From Bacteroides intestinalis DSM 17393 (lineage in GTDB: Bacteria > Bacteroidota > Bacteroidia > Bacteroidales > Bacteroidaceae), in the NCBI RefSeq assembly GCF_000172175.1, contig NZ_ABJL02000008.1:2232001-2296000 (forward strand): DNA of 64,000 nucleotides. Direction: 5' to 3'. A model generated the notes under the pieces. It did not search any database, was not told the DNA's origin, and saw only the letters and a list, made by a program, of their open reading frames with translations. Shown piece after piece: positions 1-9,792 of the stretch. The translations under genes and the position numbers were made by a program. The stretch's first letter is position 1. Each line of letters begins with the position of its first letter.

Positions 1-1
1 A

Positions 2-955
2 ATCGGAAAACAACTTACTCCTATATTCGGTCTAGGTATTCAAGGTATGGGATATGTAAATACCTCAGCCAGCAAAACTGCATTTGATGCTTCCGAAGTG
101 AGCTTACTCGGTAAAGTCAACCTGATGAATCTCTTTGGAGGTTATATGGGCGAACCACGCATTTTTGAAATCGAGACTCTGACAGGTATCGGCTGGCTAC
201 ATTACTATCAGAATGGCCCCGGTGATACAAATTCCTGGTCTACACGCCTTGGTCTAAACTTGAACTTCAACCTAGGTGAGGAAAAAGCATGGACACTCGG
301 TATCAAACCAGCTATCGTATATGATATGCAAGGAGACTTCAGCAAAACTAAAAGCCGTTTCAACGCCAACAATGCCACTTTTGAACTGACTGCCGGACTG
401 ACCTACCATTTCATGTGCAGCAACGGCTCACATCATTTCACAACAGTGAAGCCTTACGACCCAGTAGAAGTAGGCGAGCTAAATGATGCAGTCAACCGTC
501 TGCGATCACAACTGAACGACAAGGACATGCAACTGAGCAATGCCGTACAACAGGCCAACAACTTACAAAAGGAATTGGCAGATTGCAGAACCCAAGCTGC
601 CAACATAGAAACCGTGGTAAAAACCAACCGCATTCCAGAATCCATCATCACCTTCAGACAAGGAAAGTCCGTGGTTGATGCTTCCCAACTGCCTAATGTG
701 GAACGTGTAGCCATTTACATGAAAAAACATCCCGAAGCTAAAGTCGTCATCAAAGGATATGCCTCTCCCGAAGGTAACCTCGCTTTCAATGAGAAACTGG
801 CAAAAGCACGTGCTCAAGCTGTGAAGTCTATACTTGTAAAAAAATACAAGATTAACGACACCCGCATTACCGCCGAAGGACAAGGAATCGGTGATATGTT
901 CTCCGAACCGGACTGGAACCGTGTCAGCATCTGTACTATCGAAGAGAGCAGATAA
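2..955 (+). CDS. OmpA-family outer membrane porin (5' end missing)
   Basis: The reading frame is open to the left edge of the window, so the N-terminus and signal peptide are missing. The visible first half has alternating aromatic/polar strands typical of an outer-membrane barrel. A short coiled linker (about residues 155-195 of the visible part) leads to a C-terminal OmpA-like peptidoglycan-binding domain with the GYASPEG, NEKLAKARA and WNRVSI signatures. Such proteins tie the outer membrane to the cell wall. It ends just before two hairpins. Barrel plus OmpA domain is seen; anchoring is family knowledge. Confidence 0.9.
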   Translation: MGKQLTPIFGLGIQGMGYVNTSASKTAFDASEVSLLGKVNLMNLFGGYMGEPRIFEIETLTGIGWLHYYQNGPGDTNSWSTRLGLNLNFNLGEEKAWTLGIKPAIVYDMQGDFSKTKSRFNANNATFELTAGLTYHFMCSNGSHHFTTVKPYDPVEVGELNDAVNRLRSQLNDKDMQLSNAVQQANNLQKELADCRTQAANIETVVKTNRIPESIITFRQGKSVVDASQLPNVERVAIYMKKHPEAKVVIKGYASPEGNLAFNEKLAKARAQAVKSILVKKYKINDTRITAEGQGIGDMFSEPDWNRVSICTIEESR

Positions 956-970
956 CCTATTACCGTAAAC

Positions 971-1058
971 GGAAAGCAAATTCCAATAAAACTGCTTTCC
1001 TATATCTCACCGCCCCCTCACTTCCTTCTTGTTTCTCAGCAAGAAGAAAGTAAGGGGG
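971..1058 (+). terminator. Two consecutive hairpins after the OmpA-like gene
   Basis: A perfect 8-bp stem (971-978 with 993-1000) is followed by a 19-bp stem with two mismatches (1013-1031 with 1040-1058). They lie between the porin stop and the next start. A terminator is likely, although the second stem is unusually long and has no clean U tract. Confidence 0.6.
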
Positions 1059-1075
1059 AATTAACAAAATATATT

Positions 1076-2299
1076 ATGGACTTACATTCAGGTTTACCCT
1101 ATTGGATCGTCAGAAATTCCCTATTGGACTATTTCCACCCTTTGGAGGATGATCTGTCAACAGATATCGTCATCGTAGGTTCGGGTATAACAGGCGCTTT
1201 GATGGCACACGAATTGTGTCGTGCCGGAATAGAATGTTGCGTGATTGACAAACGCAGCATCGCAACCGGAAGCTCTGCTGCAAGTACCGCTTTACTACAA
1301 TATGAAATAGACGTACCCCTCTGCCGGATGGCAAAAATCATCAGCGAAGAAAATGCAGCAACCGCCTATCATGCATGCCTGCAATCCATTTCTGATATAA
1401 AGAAAGTACTAAAGGAAACAGGTGTCGATGCCGGATTTGAGCAATTGTCCAGCATCTTTTATGCCAGCAGCTCGGCAGACAACAAACTTCTGGAACAAGA
1501 ATACGAAATACGGCAAAAGCATGAATTGCCGGTCAATCTGCTCAAGAAACAAGAAATCAGAAAACGATATAAGGTGAAAGTGCCCGGCAATGCCCTGGTG
1601 AATGAAACATCCGCACAGATGGATGCCTACAGAGCTGCAACCGGACTGCTCACCTATCATATGAAGGAGAACGGTCTGAAGGTCTTTACCCATACCAACA
1701 TAAAGAAGTGCACTGAAACATCTGATGGCTGTATCATGATAACAGACAAAGGAAATAAAATTAAGTGCGGATATGTAATCGTAGCCACCGGATTTGAGGC
1801 CGGACAATTCCTTCCCCAGAAAATTATGGATTTGACTTCTACTTATGCACTCATATCACATCCGGTAGCCCCCGAATATCTCTGGCCGGAACATTGCCTG
1901 ATCTGGGAAACAGCCGATCCATATCTTTATATCCGTACCACCGACGGAAACCGTATTATTGTAGGTGGTGAGGATGAAAAGTTCAGCGATCCAGAGCACC
2001 GTGACTCACTACTCAGAAAGAAAATCCGTATTTTGGAGAGAAAAGTCAGAAAACTATTCCCCGATATCCCTTTCAAAACAGAAATGGCATGGTGCGGTAC
2101 CTTCAGTAGCACCAAAGACGGACTACCTTTCATCGGCAATTGGCCCGGCAAGGAACGAATATTTTTCGATCTGGGATATGGCGGAAACGGAATCACTTTC
2201 AGCATGATCGGAGCGCAAATAATTTGTCATAAGCTGCAAGATATCAAAGATGAACGTAGTCACGTTTTCGGCTATGATAGAATCGAAAAATATTGGTAA
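1076..2299 (+). CDS. FAD-dependent oxidoreductase (DAO/glycine-oxidase family)
   Basis: A 407-residue soluble protein. The N-terminal Rossmann motif DIVIVGSGITG (residues 30-40, GxGxxG) binds the FAD ADP moiety and is followed by an acidic strand end (CCVIDKRSI). The C-terminal part has IIVGGEDE and the closing LGYGGNGITFSMIG segment found in DAO-family amine/amino-acid oxidases and glycerol-3-phosphate dehydrogenases. The substrate cannot be read from sequence. There is no signal peptide, so it should act in the cytoplasm. It stands alone between two hairpin structures. Confidence 0.85.
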   Translation: MDLHSGLPYWIVRNSLLDYFHPLEDDLSTDIVIVGSGITGALMAHELCRAGIECCVIDKRSIATGSSAASTALLQYEIDVPLCRMAKIISEENAATAYHACLQSISDIKKVLKETGVDAGFEQLSSIFYASSSADNKLLEQEYEIRQKHELPVNLLKKQEIRKRYKVKVPGNALVNETSAQMDAYRAATGLLTYHMKENGLKVFTHTNIKKCTETSDGCIMITDKGNKIKCGYVIVATGFEAGQFLPQKIMDLTSTYALISHPVAPEYLWPEHCLIWETADPYLYIRTTDGNRIIVGGEDEKFSDPEHRDSLLRKKIRILERKVRKLFPDIPFKTEMAWCGTFSSTKDGLPFIGNWPGKERIFFDLGYGGNGITFSMIGAQIICHKLQDIKDERSHVFGYDRIEKYW

Positions 2300-2333
2300 G
2301 ACAGACAAGAAAACACCTCTCTCCTAGTGCATC

Positions 2334-2387
2334 TTTTAGGTGCGGATTTCACGGTTTTAATTTACCCCGCGTAATCCGTGCCTAAAA
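2334..2387. terminator. Inverted repeat after the oxidoreductase
   Basis: Arms 2334-2348 and 2373-2387 pair over 15 bp with two mismatches (TTTTAGG...CGGATT). The arms begin and end in T and A runs, so the hairpin could terminate transcription from either side. Confidence 0.55.
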
Positions 2388-2545
2388 TATTATCATAATG
2401 ACAAGTCTCATATACTTTTGACATTACCTTTGTATACTCCTATACAAACATCCCAAAACAAAAAATAAATCGGTCACTTCTATCAACCAACACATTTTTA
2501 TTTTGGGATATTCCTATCTATTCAGCATAAACAGCTATGTGACCA

Positions 2546-2752
2546 TCAATACCTTTCAAGACCGGTGCCCAGCCACTGTGCCATACGAGGCTTACCATAA
2601 AAGTAATAGAACAACAATCCTACCCAACTGGTCAAAACTACCAGGATAATGGCTATTAACCTTCTTTCCGCCGGCGCATGAATACGCCATATCTCTAGAG
2701 CAGCTTTGATAGTTAAGACCAATCCTATAATCCATATTACAAATCCAATCAT
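2546..2752 (-). CDS. Small two-helix inner-membrane protein
   Basis: A 68-residue protein with two hydrophobic helices (about residues 3-20 and 33-52) separated by a charged segment (HAPAERR). It has the same organisation and clear similarity (VIWIIGLVLTIK; ILVVLTSWVG) to the 63-residue protein at 12935-13126. The pattern resembles the N-terminal membrane domain of phospholipase D-nuclease-like proteins. Function is unknown. It lies downstream of the YtxH-like gene on the same strand with a 63-bp gap, so the two are probably co-transcribed. Confidence 0.75.
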   Translation of the reverse strand: MIGFVIWIIGLVLTIKAALEIWRIHAPAERRLIAIILVVLTSWVGLLFYYFYGKPRMAQWLGTGLERY

Positions 2753-2815
2753 AATTCTTCTTTATATAAGATATTACTACTAACAGAATGATATATAAAA
2801 AAATCAATTAAGTTT

Positions 2816-3166
2816 TCACTTGCTTCTTTTTTTTACATCTTCATACCCTTCCTTTATTTCTGTCTTGGCCTTTTCAGCTCCTTGTTTGACATCTTTCTTC
2901 GCACCTTTCAATGCGTCCTTTACAGCATCAGCGCCATCTTGAACTTTATCGACTGCCTTATCCACTACAACTTTTCCGGTATCCGCCACTTTTTCCTTAG
3001 CTTCATCTAACAGGTCTTCCGTCTGACCGGTTATCTTATGAAAAGCGTTAAATACTTTTTCCTTCAATTTCTTGGCTTTTGAAGTACGTGAGAAACGATA
3101 AGCCAGAGTACCGATGACCGTACCTATTCCCAGGCCGATCCATAAACTAGAATTTCTATTTTCCAT
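2816..3166 (-). CDS. YtxH-domain protein
   Basis: A 116-residue protein. One glycine-rich membrane helix near the N-terminus (LWIGLGIGTVIGTLAYRFSR) is followed by a basic stretch and a long Lys/Asp/Ala amphipathic helix with repeated KD/KVQDGADAVKDA-like units, as in LEA/YtxH proteins linked to envelope and desiccation stress. A paralogue with the same GLAIGSAIGALAQRFSRTAKAK start is at 10534-10830, and the helical tail resembles the lipoprotein at 12586. Likely anchored in the inner membrane with a cytoplasmic or periplasmic helix. The precise role is not known. Confidence 0.8.
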   Translation of the reverse strand: MENRNSSLWIGLGIGTVIGTLAYRFSRTSKAKKLKEKVFNAFHKITGQTEDLLDEAKEKVADTGKVVVDKAVDKVQDGADAVKDALKGAKKDVKQGAEKAKTEIKEGYEDVKKRSK

Positions 3167-3849
3167 AATTAAGTTGGTTTTAAACGATTAAAATAATTAA
3201 AGTTCAATTTTCTTTCTGTTATAAGTCCCGATAATAATGTACCATAAAAAATACATAAACTATTTTTTAAAGTAACACACTCAGTTCTGAAATTTACATG
3301 TAAATATATAGATAGATATATCATCCGCTTATTTCCAATATAAAGGCATATCCTGCGATCCTTTATTTTATTATCACTTTACCTACCTGCGGGAACTTGA
3401 AAAGAAATAAACGATTGCCCCGATGACAGAACTGGCTATTAGCCTGATCCGCAAATCAAAACTTAGACTTTTCATGGCTGTAGATTTTAATAATGAAACA
3501 ATCCTGATATTTTATCCTTTCGTAACAATGCAGGTTCAGTCAGTTACGACAATGTAATATACCACTTGCTCCTTTCTCTACAAACTGGCAATTCAAATGT
3601 AACCAACTTTAATCCCTGCCATATACTAAAAACACAGCATTAAAAAAAATGGTTCGGGGCATAAAAACGGAATTAACATCATTTTTTGCTTTATAAAAAA
3701 ATTGAGAAAAGCGCTCGTATCTTAACATCAAAAATCTTTGTATATGTAACAATATATAGCAAACAAATGTAAGCAAACGTTTGTTATTTCCATTAAAAGG
3801 AGATCATTCTTCTTTTAAATAAATATTTTATTAACTAAATGCCTTAATT
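3167..3849. other. AT-rich intergenic region, 683 bp
   Basis: No long open frame. It contains a 14-bp palindrome (ATTTACATGTAAAT, 3292-3305), a possible 30-codon ORF on the minus strand, and CAAACGTTTG (palindromic, about 3774-3783) shortly before the next gene. The upstream signals of the YtxH-like gene (leftward) and the barrel gene (rightward) should lie here, but I could not assign a convincing -33/-7 pair. Confidence 0.5.
3383..3475 (-). CDS. Possible 30-residue membrane peptide
   Basis: ATG-initiated frame encoding a short basic N-terminus, a hydrophobic stretch (LIASSVIGAIVYFF) and a basic end (SSSRR). Topology is plausible for a single-pass small protein and the orientation matches the stress genes to its left. 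There is no clear ribosome-binding site and no homologue I recognise. It could be chance. Confidence 0.25.
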   Translation of the reverse strand: MKSLSFDLRIRLIASSVIGAIVYFFSSSRR

Positions 3850-4365
3850 ATGAAAAAATTATTCTTGCTGGCCATGATTGCATTGGCATCTGTGGGCATA
3901 AATGCCCAAACAGTTAAAGGTGAAGGCTCTTTGATGGGCAACATCGGTTATCAAACGAACTATGAGAGGTTCGGTTTGGGAGTACAAGGACGTTACGCGA
4001 TAGCGAATAATCTCCGGATTGCTCCGGATGTAACTTTCTATTTTCCTAAAGACAAGATTACCGGATTGGATGTGAGCGTGAATTTCCATTATGTATTCAA
4101 TTTCAAGAAAGACGGTCAGGGATTTTCCGTATACCCTCTTGCAGGCATCGGCATGCAAAATAATTTCTATGGGAAAAAGAGTATGGAAGTAGACGGTAAA
4201 GAAATAGAAATAGACCGAAGCAACTCCACCAAATTCGCCTTTAATCTGGGAGGGGGTATTACACTACCTATCTCCGAACGTAGTTATCTGAATGCCGAGG
4301 CTAGGTTTATGTTTGCCAAGGATGACAATGTAGCTATCATGCTGGGATATGGGTACAGATTCTAA
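3850..4365 (+). CDS. Small outer-membrane beta-barrel protein
   Basis: A 171-residue protein with a signal peptide (MKKLFLLAMIALASVGINAQ). The remainder alternates aromatic and glycine residues and ends in aromatic GYGYRF, the C-terminal Phe typical of outer-membrane barrels. Its size fits an eight-stranded OmpW/OmpX-like barrel. No ligand or pore role can be inferred. It is monocistronic, with a terminator 44 bp downstream. Confidence 0.8.
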   Translation: MKKLFLLAMIALASVGINAQTVKGEGSLMGNIGYQTNYERFGLGVQGRYAIANNLRIAPDVTFYFPKDKITGLDVSVNFHYVFNFKKDGQGFSVYPLAGIGMQNNFYGKKSMEVDGKEIEIDRSNSTKFAFNLGGGITLPISERSYLNAEARFMFAKDDNVAIMLGYGYRF

Positions 4366-4408
4366 TGAACTACCCCAAAAAGTTTGACAGTAAATTGTTT
4401 ACTCATTT

Positions 4409-4443
4409 GAGAAAGAGTCCGATATTGCATTGGGCTCTTTCTC
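4409..4443 (+). terminator. Rho-independent terminator of the barrel gene
   Basis: A 12-bp stem with one mismatch (GAGAAAGAGTCC paired with GGGCTCTTTCTC), an 11-nt loop and a following CTTTTA tract. Confidence 0.8.
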
Positions 4444-4603
4444 TTTTACCCCAAAAAGAAATTCTTAACCACGATATTATTTAGATGATTACTTTTACGG
4501 GGGTATACTTTGTATGACATGATATTCTTTAAGTCGTTTATGATATCCCCCAGTACTAATATTACTATTATTGACCGGAATGCAAAACAAGGGCCTCCAG
4601 TTG

Positions 4604-5527
4604 TCAAGCCTCACGTACTTCAACCATTTTCGTTGCTACCGCATATTCATCCGGGAAAATTTTGCTTCCCATTTCATTAGCCCATGCTTTAGTGAACTCT
4701 GCACCTGCGTAGACAATAATGGCAGAATAATAAATCCATGTAATAAAAACAACCATGAATGCCGCTGCACCATAGATAGTTCCTACATTCGCAATTCCGA
4801 TGTAAAAGGATATTCCCCATTGCCCTACCAACAATAATAGCGTTGTCACTACAGCTCCAATAAAAACATCCTTACTTTTTATTTTTGCATCAGGCAGAAC
4901 CTTAAAAATCAATACAAAAATAATAACTGTAACACCTATGTTTAATACTTGTCCCACAACTTTCACAATAAACCCTGCCACTTCCGGATAGCTGGCCATA
5001 AACTTATTGCTCAAGTCTCCAATAATATTGGTTATACTAAATGTTATCAGAAGCACGAAAGCAAATACTAAAATTATCGAGAATGAAAGTAACCGATTCT
5101 GAATATATTTCAGCCAACTCTTCTTTGGCACGGCCTTTATTCCCCAAATCGAATTTAAGGAACTTTGTATTTCTGCAAAAATGGTAGTAGCACCAAATAT
5201 AGAAATTCCCAGGCTAACAATAGCTGCAGATGCGGAAGAGTCCGTTCTTTCTGCATGTTCTATAATTAAGCGAAGTGCCCCAATTACCTCCGCTCCCACT
5301 ATCGGTTCCAACTGAATATACAACTGATTAGCCAAATCCATATGCAAAGCTACCCCAATAGTAACTAAAAGAGAAAGAAAGGGGATAATTGAAAATAGTG
5401 TCGCATAAGCTAACGATCCGCTTAATCTAGTGACACTATCATCAATAAACCCTTGTCCGGTATCCTTTACAATCTTGATTAATAAGGATAGGCTTAACTT
5501 TTTCTTTCCTATGAATTGTTCCGTCAT
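4604..5527 (-). CDS. YihY/BrkB-family inner-membrane protein
   Basis: A 307-residue protein with about six hydrophobic helices and the conserved early segment LSGSLAYATLFSIIPFLSLL found in YihY/BrkB proteins. Families of this type were once called ribonuclease BN, and a transport or envelope role is more likely. It starts one base after the amylase stop on the same strand, so the two form an operon. Length is normal for the family. Confidence 0.9.
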   Translation of the reverse strand: MTEQFIGKKKLSLSLLIKIVKDTGQGFIDDSVTRLSGSLAYATLFSIIPFLSLLVTIGVALHMDLANQLYIQLEPIVGAEVIGALRLIIEHAERTDSSASAAIVSLGISIFGATTIFAEIQSSLNSIWGIKAVPKKSWLKYIQNRLLSFSIILVFAFVLLITFSITNIIGDLSNKFMASYPEVAGFIVKVVGQVLNIGVTVIIFVLIFKVLPDAKIKSKDVFIGAVVTTLLLLVGQWGISFYIGIANVGTIYGAAAFMVVFITWIYYSAIIVYAGAEFTKAWANEMGSKIFPDEYAVATKMVEVREA

Positions 5528-5528
5528 C

Positions 5529-6974
5529 TCATGCTTTTTTTACCCAAACAGCAAGATTACGCGCATCCACAGAGAACTCTCCATTTCCTTCTTTATCCAA
5601 AGTTACTTCATCCGGAATACTTCCGGTAATTTCGCACCACACTTCACCTGCATGTTCCTTCCCTAAACACATCGTTTTACTTCCCGCTTCATCATTCGAG
5701 ATTAAAAATACCAAGCCTGAATTAACATGTTCCCCATCTCCTGTACGAATAAAGCCTACGGTTGATGGATGGTCGAAATAATCAACTTGATCACCATACG
5801 CATACTTTTTCCTTGCATTCAATAGAATATCTATAATTTTAGTATGTGGCGATTTCTCTCCTTTCATCCCATAATAATCACCATAGAACAAACAGGGATA
5901 ACCATCCTTCATCATAAAAATAAGACCATACGCCAATGGCTTGAACCAATCTTCAACCTGTGATTCCAAAGAACTTCCATGCTGCGAATCATGATTATCA
6001 ACAAAAGTCACAGCAAGTTCACAATGGTGCTCCACTAAAGTATTCTTCAGAATATTCCGCAAATCATAATCTTTTCCTTCTTGTGATGCCTGAAACATAT
6101 TATAATGTAACGGAACATCAAACAAGTTAACTTTATGCCCTACTGCTTCCAGATAATTATCCAATGTTTCCAAGTCACCGTTCCAATATTCTCCCACAGC
6201 ATAGAAGTCATCACCTCTCTCACTTCTTACCGTATCCAGAAACTGTGCAACGAACTGATCTTTCATATGCTTAATTGCATCCAAACGCATTCCATCAAGA
6301 TCAAGTTCATTTGAAACCCATTTGCCCCAACGATTCAGTTCGGCGACAACCTCAGGGTGATCTAGGTCAATATCATTACATAAAAGAAAATCGTAATTGC
6401 CATTCTCTCCATCTACACCATCACTCCAGGCTTTTCCTTCTCCTTGAATCTGAAATATACCACTTCGCTTTCGAGCATCATCAAATCCAGTCCCGGAAAA
6501 ATGATAATAATGCCACTTAAAATCCGAATATTTATCTTTACGTCCATGAAAGCTATATCCGGTCCATCCTTGTATTTCATAAGGTTTCCCCAAAGCTTTA
6601 TTTCTTTGACCAGGATCTACTTCCACCACCATAAACTTTTCCGTAAAATCACCACCTGCTTTATGATTCAAAACGACATCCAGATATACAGCAATCTTAT
6701 TTTTGTGAAGTTCATCAATCATCTCCTTCAATTCATCTTTCGTTCCGTATTTAGTCCTCACAGTTCCTTTTTGTTCAAACTCACCCAAATCATACAAATC
6801 ATAAGTAGCATATCCTTCATCCTGCTGTTCATCTGCTTTATATGCAGGTGGTATCCAGATCGCTGTCACACCTATTTCATGTAGATGCGACGCATCCTCT
6901 CTCAACTGTTTCCACAACTTTCCGTCATTCGGAAGATTCCACTCAAAATACTGCATCATTACTCCATTTTCCAT
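5529..6974 (-). CDS. Cytoplasmic alpha-amylase (GH13)
   Basis: A 481-residue endo-acting alpha-1,4-glucan hydrolase. All GH13 blocks are visible: DVVLNH (residues 99-104), the nucleophile in GMRLDAIKH (D232), the acid/base in GEYWNGD (E262) and the transition-state Asp in FVDNHDSQ (D329). The opening GVMMQYFEWNLPNDG is typical of the Bacillus/AmyS-like GH13_5 group. There is no signal peptide, so it should act on internal glycogen or imported maltodextrins. It is the first gene of a two-gene unit with the BrkB-like gene, divergent from the MscS gene. Confidence 0.93.
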   Translation of the reverse strand: MENGVMMQYFEWNLPNDGKLWKQLREDASHLHEIGVTAIWIPPAYKADEQQDEGYATYDLYDLGEFEQKGTVRTKYGTKDELKEMIDELHKNKIAVYLDVVLNHKAGGDFTEKFMVVEVDPGQRNKALGKPYEIQGWTGYSFHGRKDKYSDFKWHYYHFSGTGFDDARKRSGIFQIQGEGKAWSDGVDGENGNYDFLLCNDIDLDHPEVVAELNRWGKWVSNELDLDGMRLDAIKHMKDQFVAQFLDTVRSERGDDFYAVGEYWNGDLETLDNYLEAVGHKVNLFDVPLHYNMFQASQEGKDYDLRNILKNTLVEHHCELAVTFVDNHDSQHGSSLESQVEDWFKPLAYGLIFMMKDGYPCLFYGDYYGMKGEKSPHTKIIDILLNARKKYAYGDQVDYFDHPSTVGFIRTGDGEHVNSGLVFLISNDEAGSKTMCLGKEHAGEVWCEITGSIPDEVTLDKEGNGEFSVDARNLAVWVKKA

Positions 6975-7274
6975 AACTATTTAATTTAAAATTGATGAGT
7001 AACTTAACAAAATAAATAATAAGATGGTTCCCACTATAAATGTAAATTATAGTTTAGTAAGAAAAAAGTATAACACAACATCACATTAAGCATTATAAAA
7101 ACGCCTCCAATGTTTTTAACCATCTCCAATGGAGTAATGCAAATTATCTTAATGTTTCTTTTCATATACATAATTTACTTGATTATGAATAGGAATTTTT
7201 CTTTATCCGTTTGTTTTTACATAATCCAAAATCAAGGATATTCCATAAAATGTTTAATTAAAAAATTTCCAGCT

Positions 7275-8348
7275 ATGTTAGAAAGAGAAATCTGGGGAAA
7301 TACTTTAGAAGACTGGGGTATTTCCATACTTATTATTTTAGGAACAATTGTTTTGATGAAGTTAATATCATTCCTCAGCAGAAAAGTACTCAATCCATTT
7401 ATCACCCGTACCAATAATCGGCTGGATGATATAATTTATTATTCTTTAGAATCGCCCGTCAAGTTTGCAATTATGTTATTAGGTATTTGGATAGCTATTC
7501 ACAGGCTTGTTTCTCCGGATAGTTTTGTAAAAGTAATAGATAATGCTTACAAGATACTGATTATTCTGGATATCACATGGATATTTGCCCGATTATCCAG
7601 TAGTTTATTGCAAATCTACTGGGGACGACAATCGGATGGACAAAACAACAAAATGATGCCCATTATCAGACGGACAATACTGGTCATTGTGTGGATAATC
7701 GGTCTTGTAATGGCCTTAAGTAATATTGGAGTCAATATTGGTGCATTATTAGGTACTCTGGGTATTGGAGGTATCGCATTTGCCTTAGCAGCCCAAGACA
7801 CTGTAAAAAATGTGTTCGGCGCTTTCACTATATTGACAGATAAGCCTTTCAACATAGGTGATACGATTCGCGTGGATAATATCGAAGGCACTGTGATTGA
7901 TGTTGGAGTTCGAAGTACAAAAATCATGGACTACAATAAACGTATCATCACTTTCCCTAATTATAAAGTTACAGATGCTTCTATCATAAATATCTCTTCC
8001 GAACCGATGCGTCGAGTCGTCTTGAAACTTGGATTGACATACAACACAACATCCGAAAAAATGAAAGAAGCTTTAAATATACTGAAAGCCATTCCTAAAA
8101 GAATAGAAAATGTATCTTCCAAACCATCAGATACCACAGCTGTTTTTACAGAATACACAGACTCTGCACTGAACATCATGTACATATATTTTATAGAAAA
8201 ACAGGGAGATATTTTAATGGTAACTTCAAATGTAAATATGGAGATTCTAGACTCATTCAATAAAGCAGGCATTGATTTCGCATTCCCAACACGAACGATT
8301 TACGTTGAAAAGGATGAATTGGCTGATTTGGCAAAAGAGAAAAAATAG
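7275..8348 (+). CDS. MscS-family mechanosensitive channel
   Basis: Inner-membrane tension-gated channel of about 357 residues from the ATG at 7275. It has three or more membrane helices, a glycine/alanine-rich pore helix (LLGTLGIGGIAFALAAQDTVKNVFGAFTIL) and the beta domain (PFNIGDTIRVDNIEGTVIDVGVRSTKI) characteristic of MscS. The frame is also open from an ATG at 7110, which would add 55 hydrophobic residues. I favour 7275 (MLEREIW) because the extension is unusually rich in Phe/Ile/Tyr and lacks family resemblance, but 7110 cannot be excluded. It probably releases solutes on osmotic downshock. Confidence 0.9.
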   Translation: MLEREIWGNTLEDWGISILIILGTIVLMKLISFLSRKVLNPFITRTNNRLDDIIYYSLESPVKFAIMLLGIWIAIHRLVSPDSFVKVIDNAYKILIILDITWIFARLSSSLLQIYWGRQSDGQNNKMMPIIRRTILVIVWIIGLVMALSNIGVNIGALLGTLGIGGIAFALAAQDTVKNVFGAFTILTDKPFNIGDTIRVDNIEGTVIDVGVRSTKIMDYNKRIITFPNYKVTDASIINISSEPMRRVVLKLGLTYNTTSEKMKEALNILKAIPKRIENVSSKPSDTTAVFTEYTDSALNIMYIYFIEKQGDILMVTSNVNMEILDSFNKAGIDFAFPTRTIYVEKDELADLAKEKK

Positions 8349-8406
8349 TACGCACACTTTATCCTCAAATCACCCCACTAATATAAATCCAATGTAACAA
8401 AAAAAA

Positions 8407-8442
8407 TCCCGACGGTATATAATGATTTCTATACCGCCGGGA
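8407..8442. terminator. Bidirectional terminator between convergent genes
   Basis: A 13-bp stem with one mismatch (TCCCGACGGTATA with TATACCGCCGGGA) has an A-run on its left and a T-run further right, between the channel gene and the convergent phosphatase gene. Confidence 0.8.
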
Positions 8443-8505
8443 TAATACAGATACTTTTTAATTCTATCACACTCATACCACACCAATACTCAACCCATAT
8501 CTACC

Positions 8506-9792
8506 TTATTTACAATTATCTGAAAAAGATTCAAGTACCTTTTTCGCCATTTCAACCCGTTTCTTTAAATACATGCAGACAGTTTCCCATCGATAATAAG
8601 GAAAACGGGAAGTTGAAACAGGAAGTGTCATTTCTTTTTCATTCAAAAGAAATTTCACCCATATTTCTAGAGCCTTGTCATGATAAAAAATCCACTGTAC
8701 ATTAGCAGCCATCGGAGCAATCTCATAATCTTTCCAATATTTAGATACAGAATCAGGAACAACAACTTTAACATCCGTTCCTTCTACACCCATTAATGCT
8801 ACAAAAGGAATAACTGTCTCTGCATGAGCAAAACGAAAGTTCGCCCTGGTATCCGACTTGCCCTTTATCACTTCATCAGCTGAATGAATAAATTCTGATA
8901 GCAGAGGCCATGCAATTGCAACAGGCAACATTCGCCCAACCGGCGAAGAACTTTTACTCATATATTGTCGCAAATTCTGAGTCTGCCAGTAATTATCCCA
9001 TTCACCTATTGTGAAAAGACCATCCAAATTTATCGGAGTACCTGTATCTGGTAGTATGGCAGCAATGGAGAATAAAGCCATGACAAATTCCTCTGCCTCC
9101 TTATCTGTTTCCTGTCCTGATTCCAGAAAGAAGTTTTCCATAACAGAAGCAGGAGAAATCTTTCGTCGCACAAAAGTCTCGTATATAGGACGCCAATCAC
9201 CATTTTCTTTATAATCAACATAAGATTGGTTTAAATCGAAGAAACGAAGAATATCATTATATTGCTTCCCTTCATTGCGTTGTATGTGTAAAGAAGAATT
9301 AAACTCTACCATACAAGCAAGAAATGCATCCATACTATGTATACAACGGGGAACATATGTCGCAATTGCCTGCACTTTGACAGAATCACTGAATAACTGT
9401 GGATAGCGTTCTATCATACGTCTGGCAATACCCCGTTGTTCCTCCTCTCCCACCACTGATAACTTCCCCCATTGTCCGTCAAAAGTTTCCGATAGATTCT
9501 GTATTGTAGAAAGCAAGGTTACTCCTCCTGATGTTAGCCTATTTTCTCGTCGAGCCAATTCCAGAATCTCCTTCACTCTATTCAAAGCCTTTCCTGAAGT
9601 TGGAAAACGCGCTCCATGTCTCCCCAAATGGTTAACATAAAACGGAACCATACTATCCTGAAAAAAGCCAGACGAGTCTTTCACAACAGGATACGGCATG
9701 GCTGTCCCTGCGTATTGTTGTATCCTATCCTGTCCCCATAAGATGGAAACGGGGCAAAACATAAAAATTCCAATTAACAATAATCCTTTCAT
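8506..9792 (-). CDS. Histidine acid phosphatase, MINPP-like (inositol-phosphate phosphatase)
   Basis: A 428-residue protein with an N-terminal signal peptide (to about residue 20). The catalytic RHG motif is at GRHGARFP (R58-H59), and a C-terminal HAE motif (FRFAHAETVIPF, about residue 325) replaces the HD of classical phytases. HAE is the signature of multiple inositol polyphosphate phosphatases, which Bacteroides export to the periplasm or into outer-membrane vesicles to dephosphorylate phytate. Monocistronic. Phytate as substrate is inferred from the family. Confidence 0.88.
   Translation of the reverse strand: MKGLLLIGIFMFCPVSILWGQDRIQQYAGTAMPYPVVKDSSGFFQDSMVPFYVNHLGRHGARFPTSGKALNRVKEILELARRENRLTSGGVTLLSTIQNLSETFDGQWGKLSVVGEEEQRGIARRMIERYPQLFSDSVKVQAIATYVPRCIHSMDAFLACMVEFNSSLHIQRNEGKQYNDILRFFDLNQSYVDYKENGDWRPIYETFVRRKISPASVMENFFLESGQETDKEAEEFVMALFSIAAILPDTGTPINLDGLFTIGEWDNYWQTQNLRQYMSKSSSPVGRMLPVAIAWPLLSEFIHSADEVIKGKSDTRANFRFAHAETVIPFVALMGVEGTDVKVVVPDSVSKYWKDYEIAPMAANVQWIFYHDKALEIWVKFLLNEKEMTLPVSTSRFPYYRWETVCMYLKKRVEMAKKVLESFSDNCK

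Noticed and set aside
2413..2432. TACTTTTG and TACCTTTG promoter-like boxes on the plus strand
   Set aside because: There is no plus-strand gene downstream for 1.4 kb and no -33 element at correct spacing; probably chance or an antisense transcript.
4571..4837. Plus-strand frame of 88 residues after the barrel gene
   Set aside because: It overlaps the end of the BrkB-like gene on the other strand and has no features.
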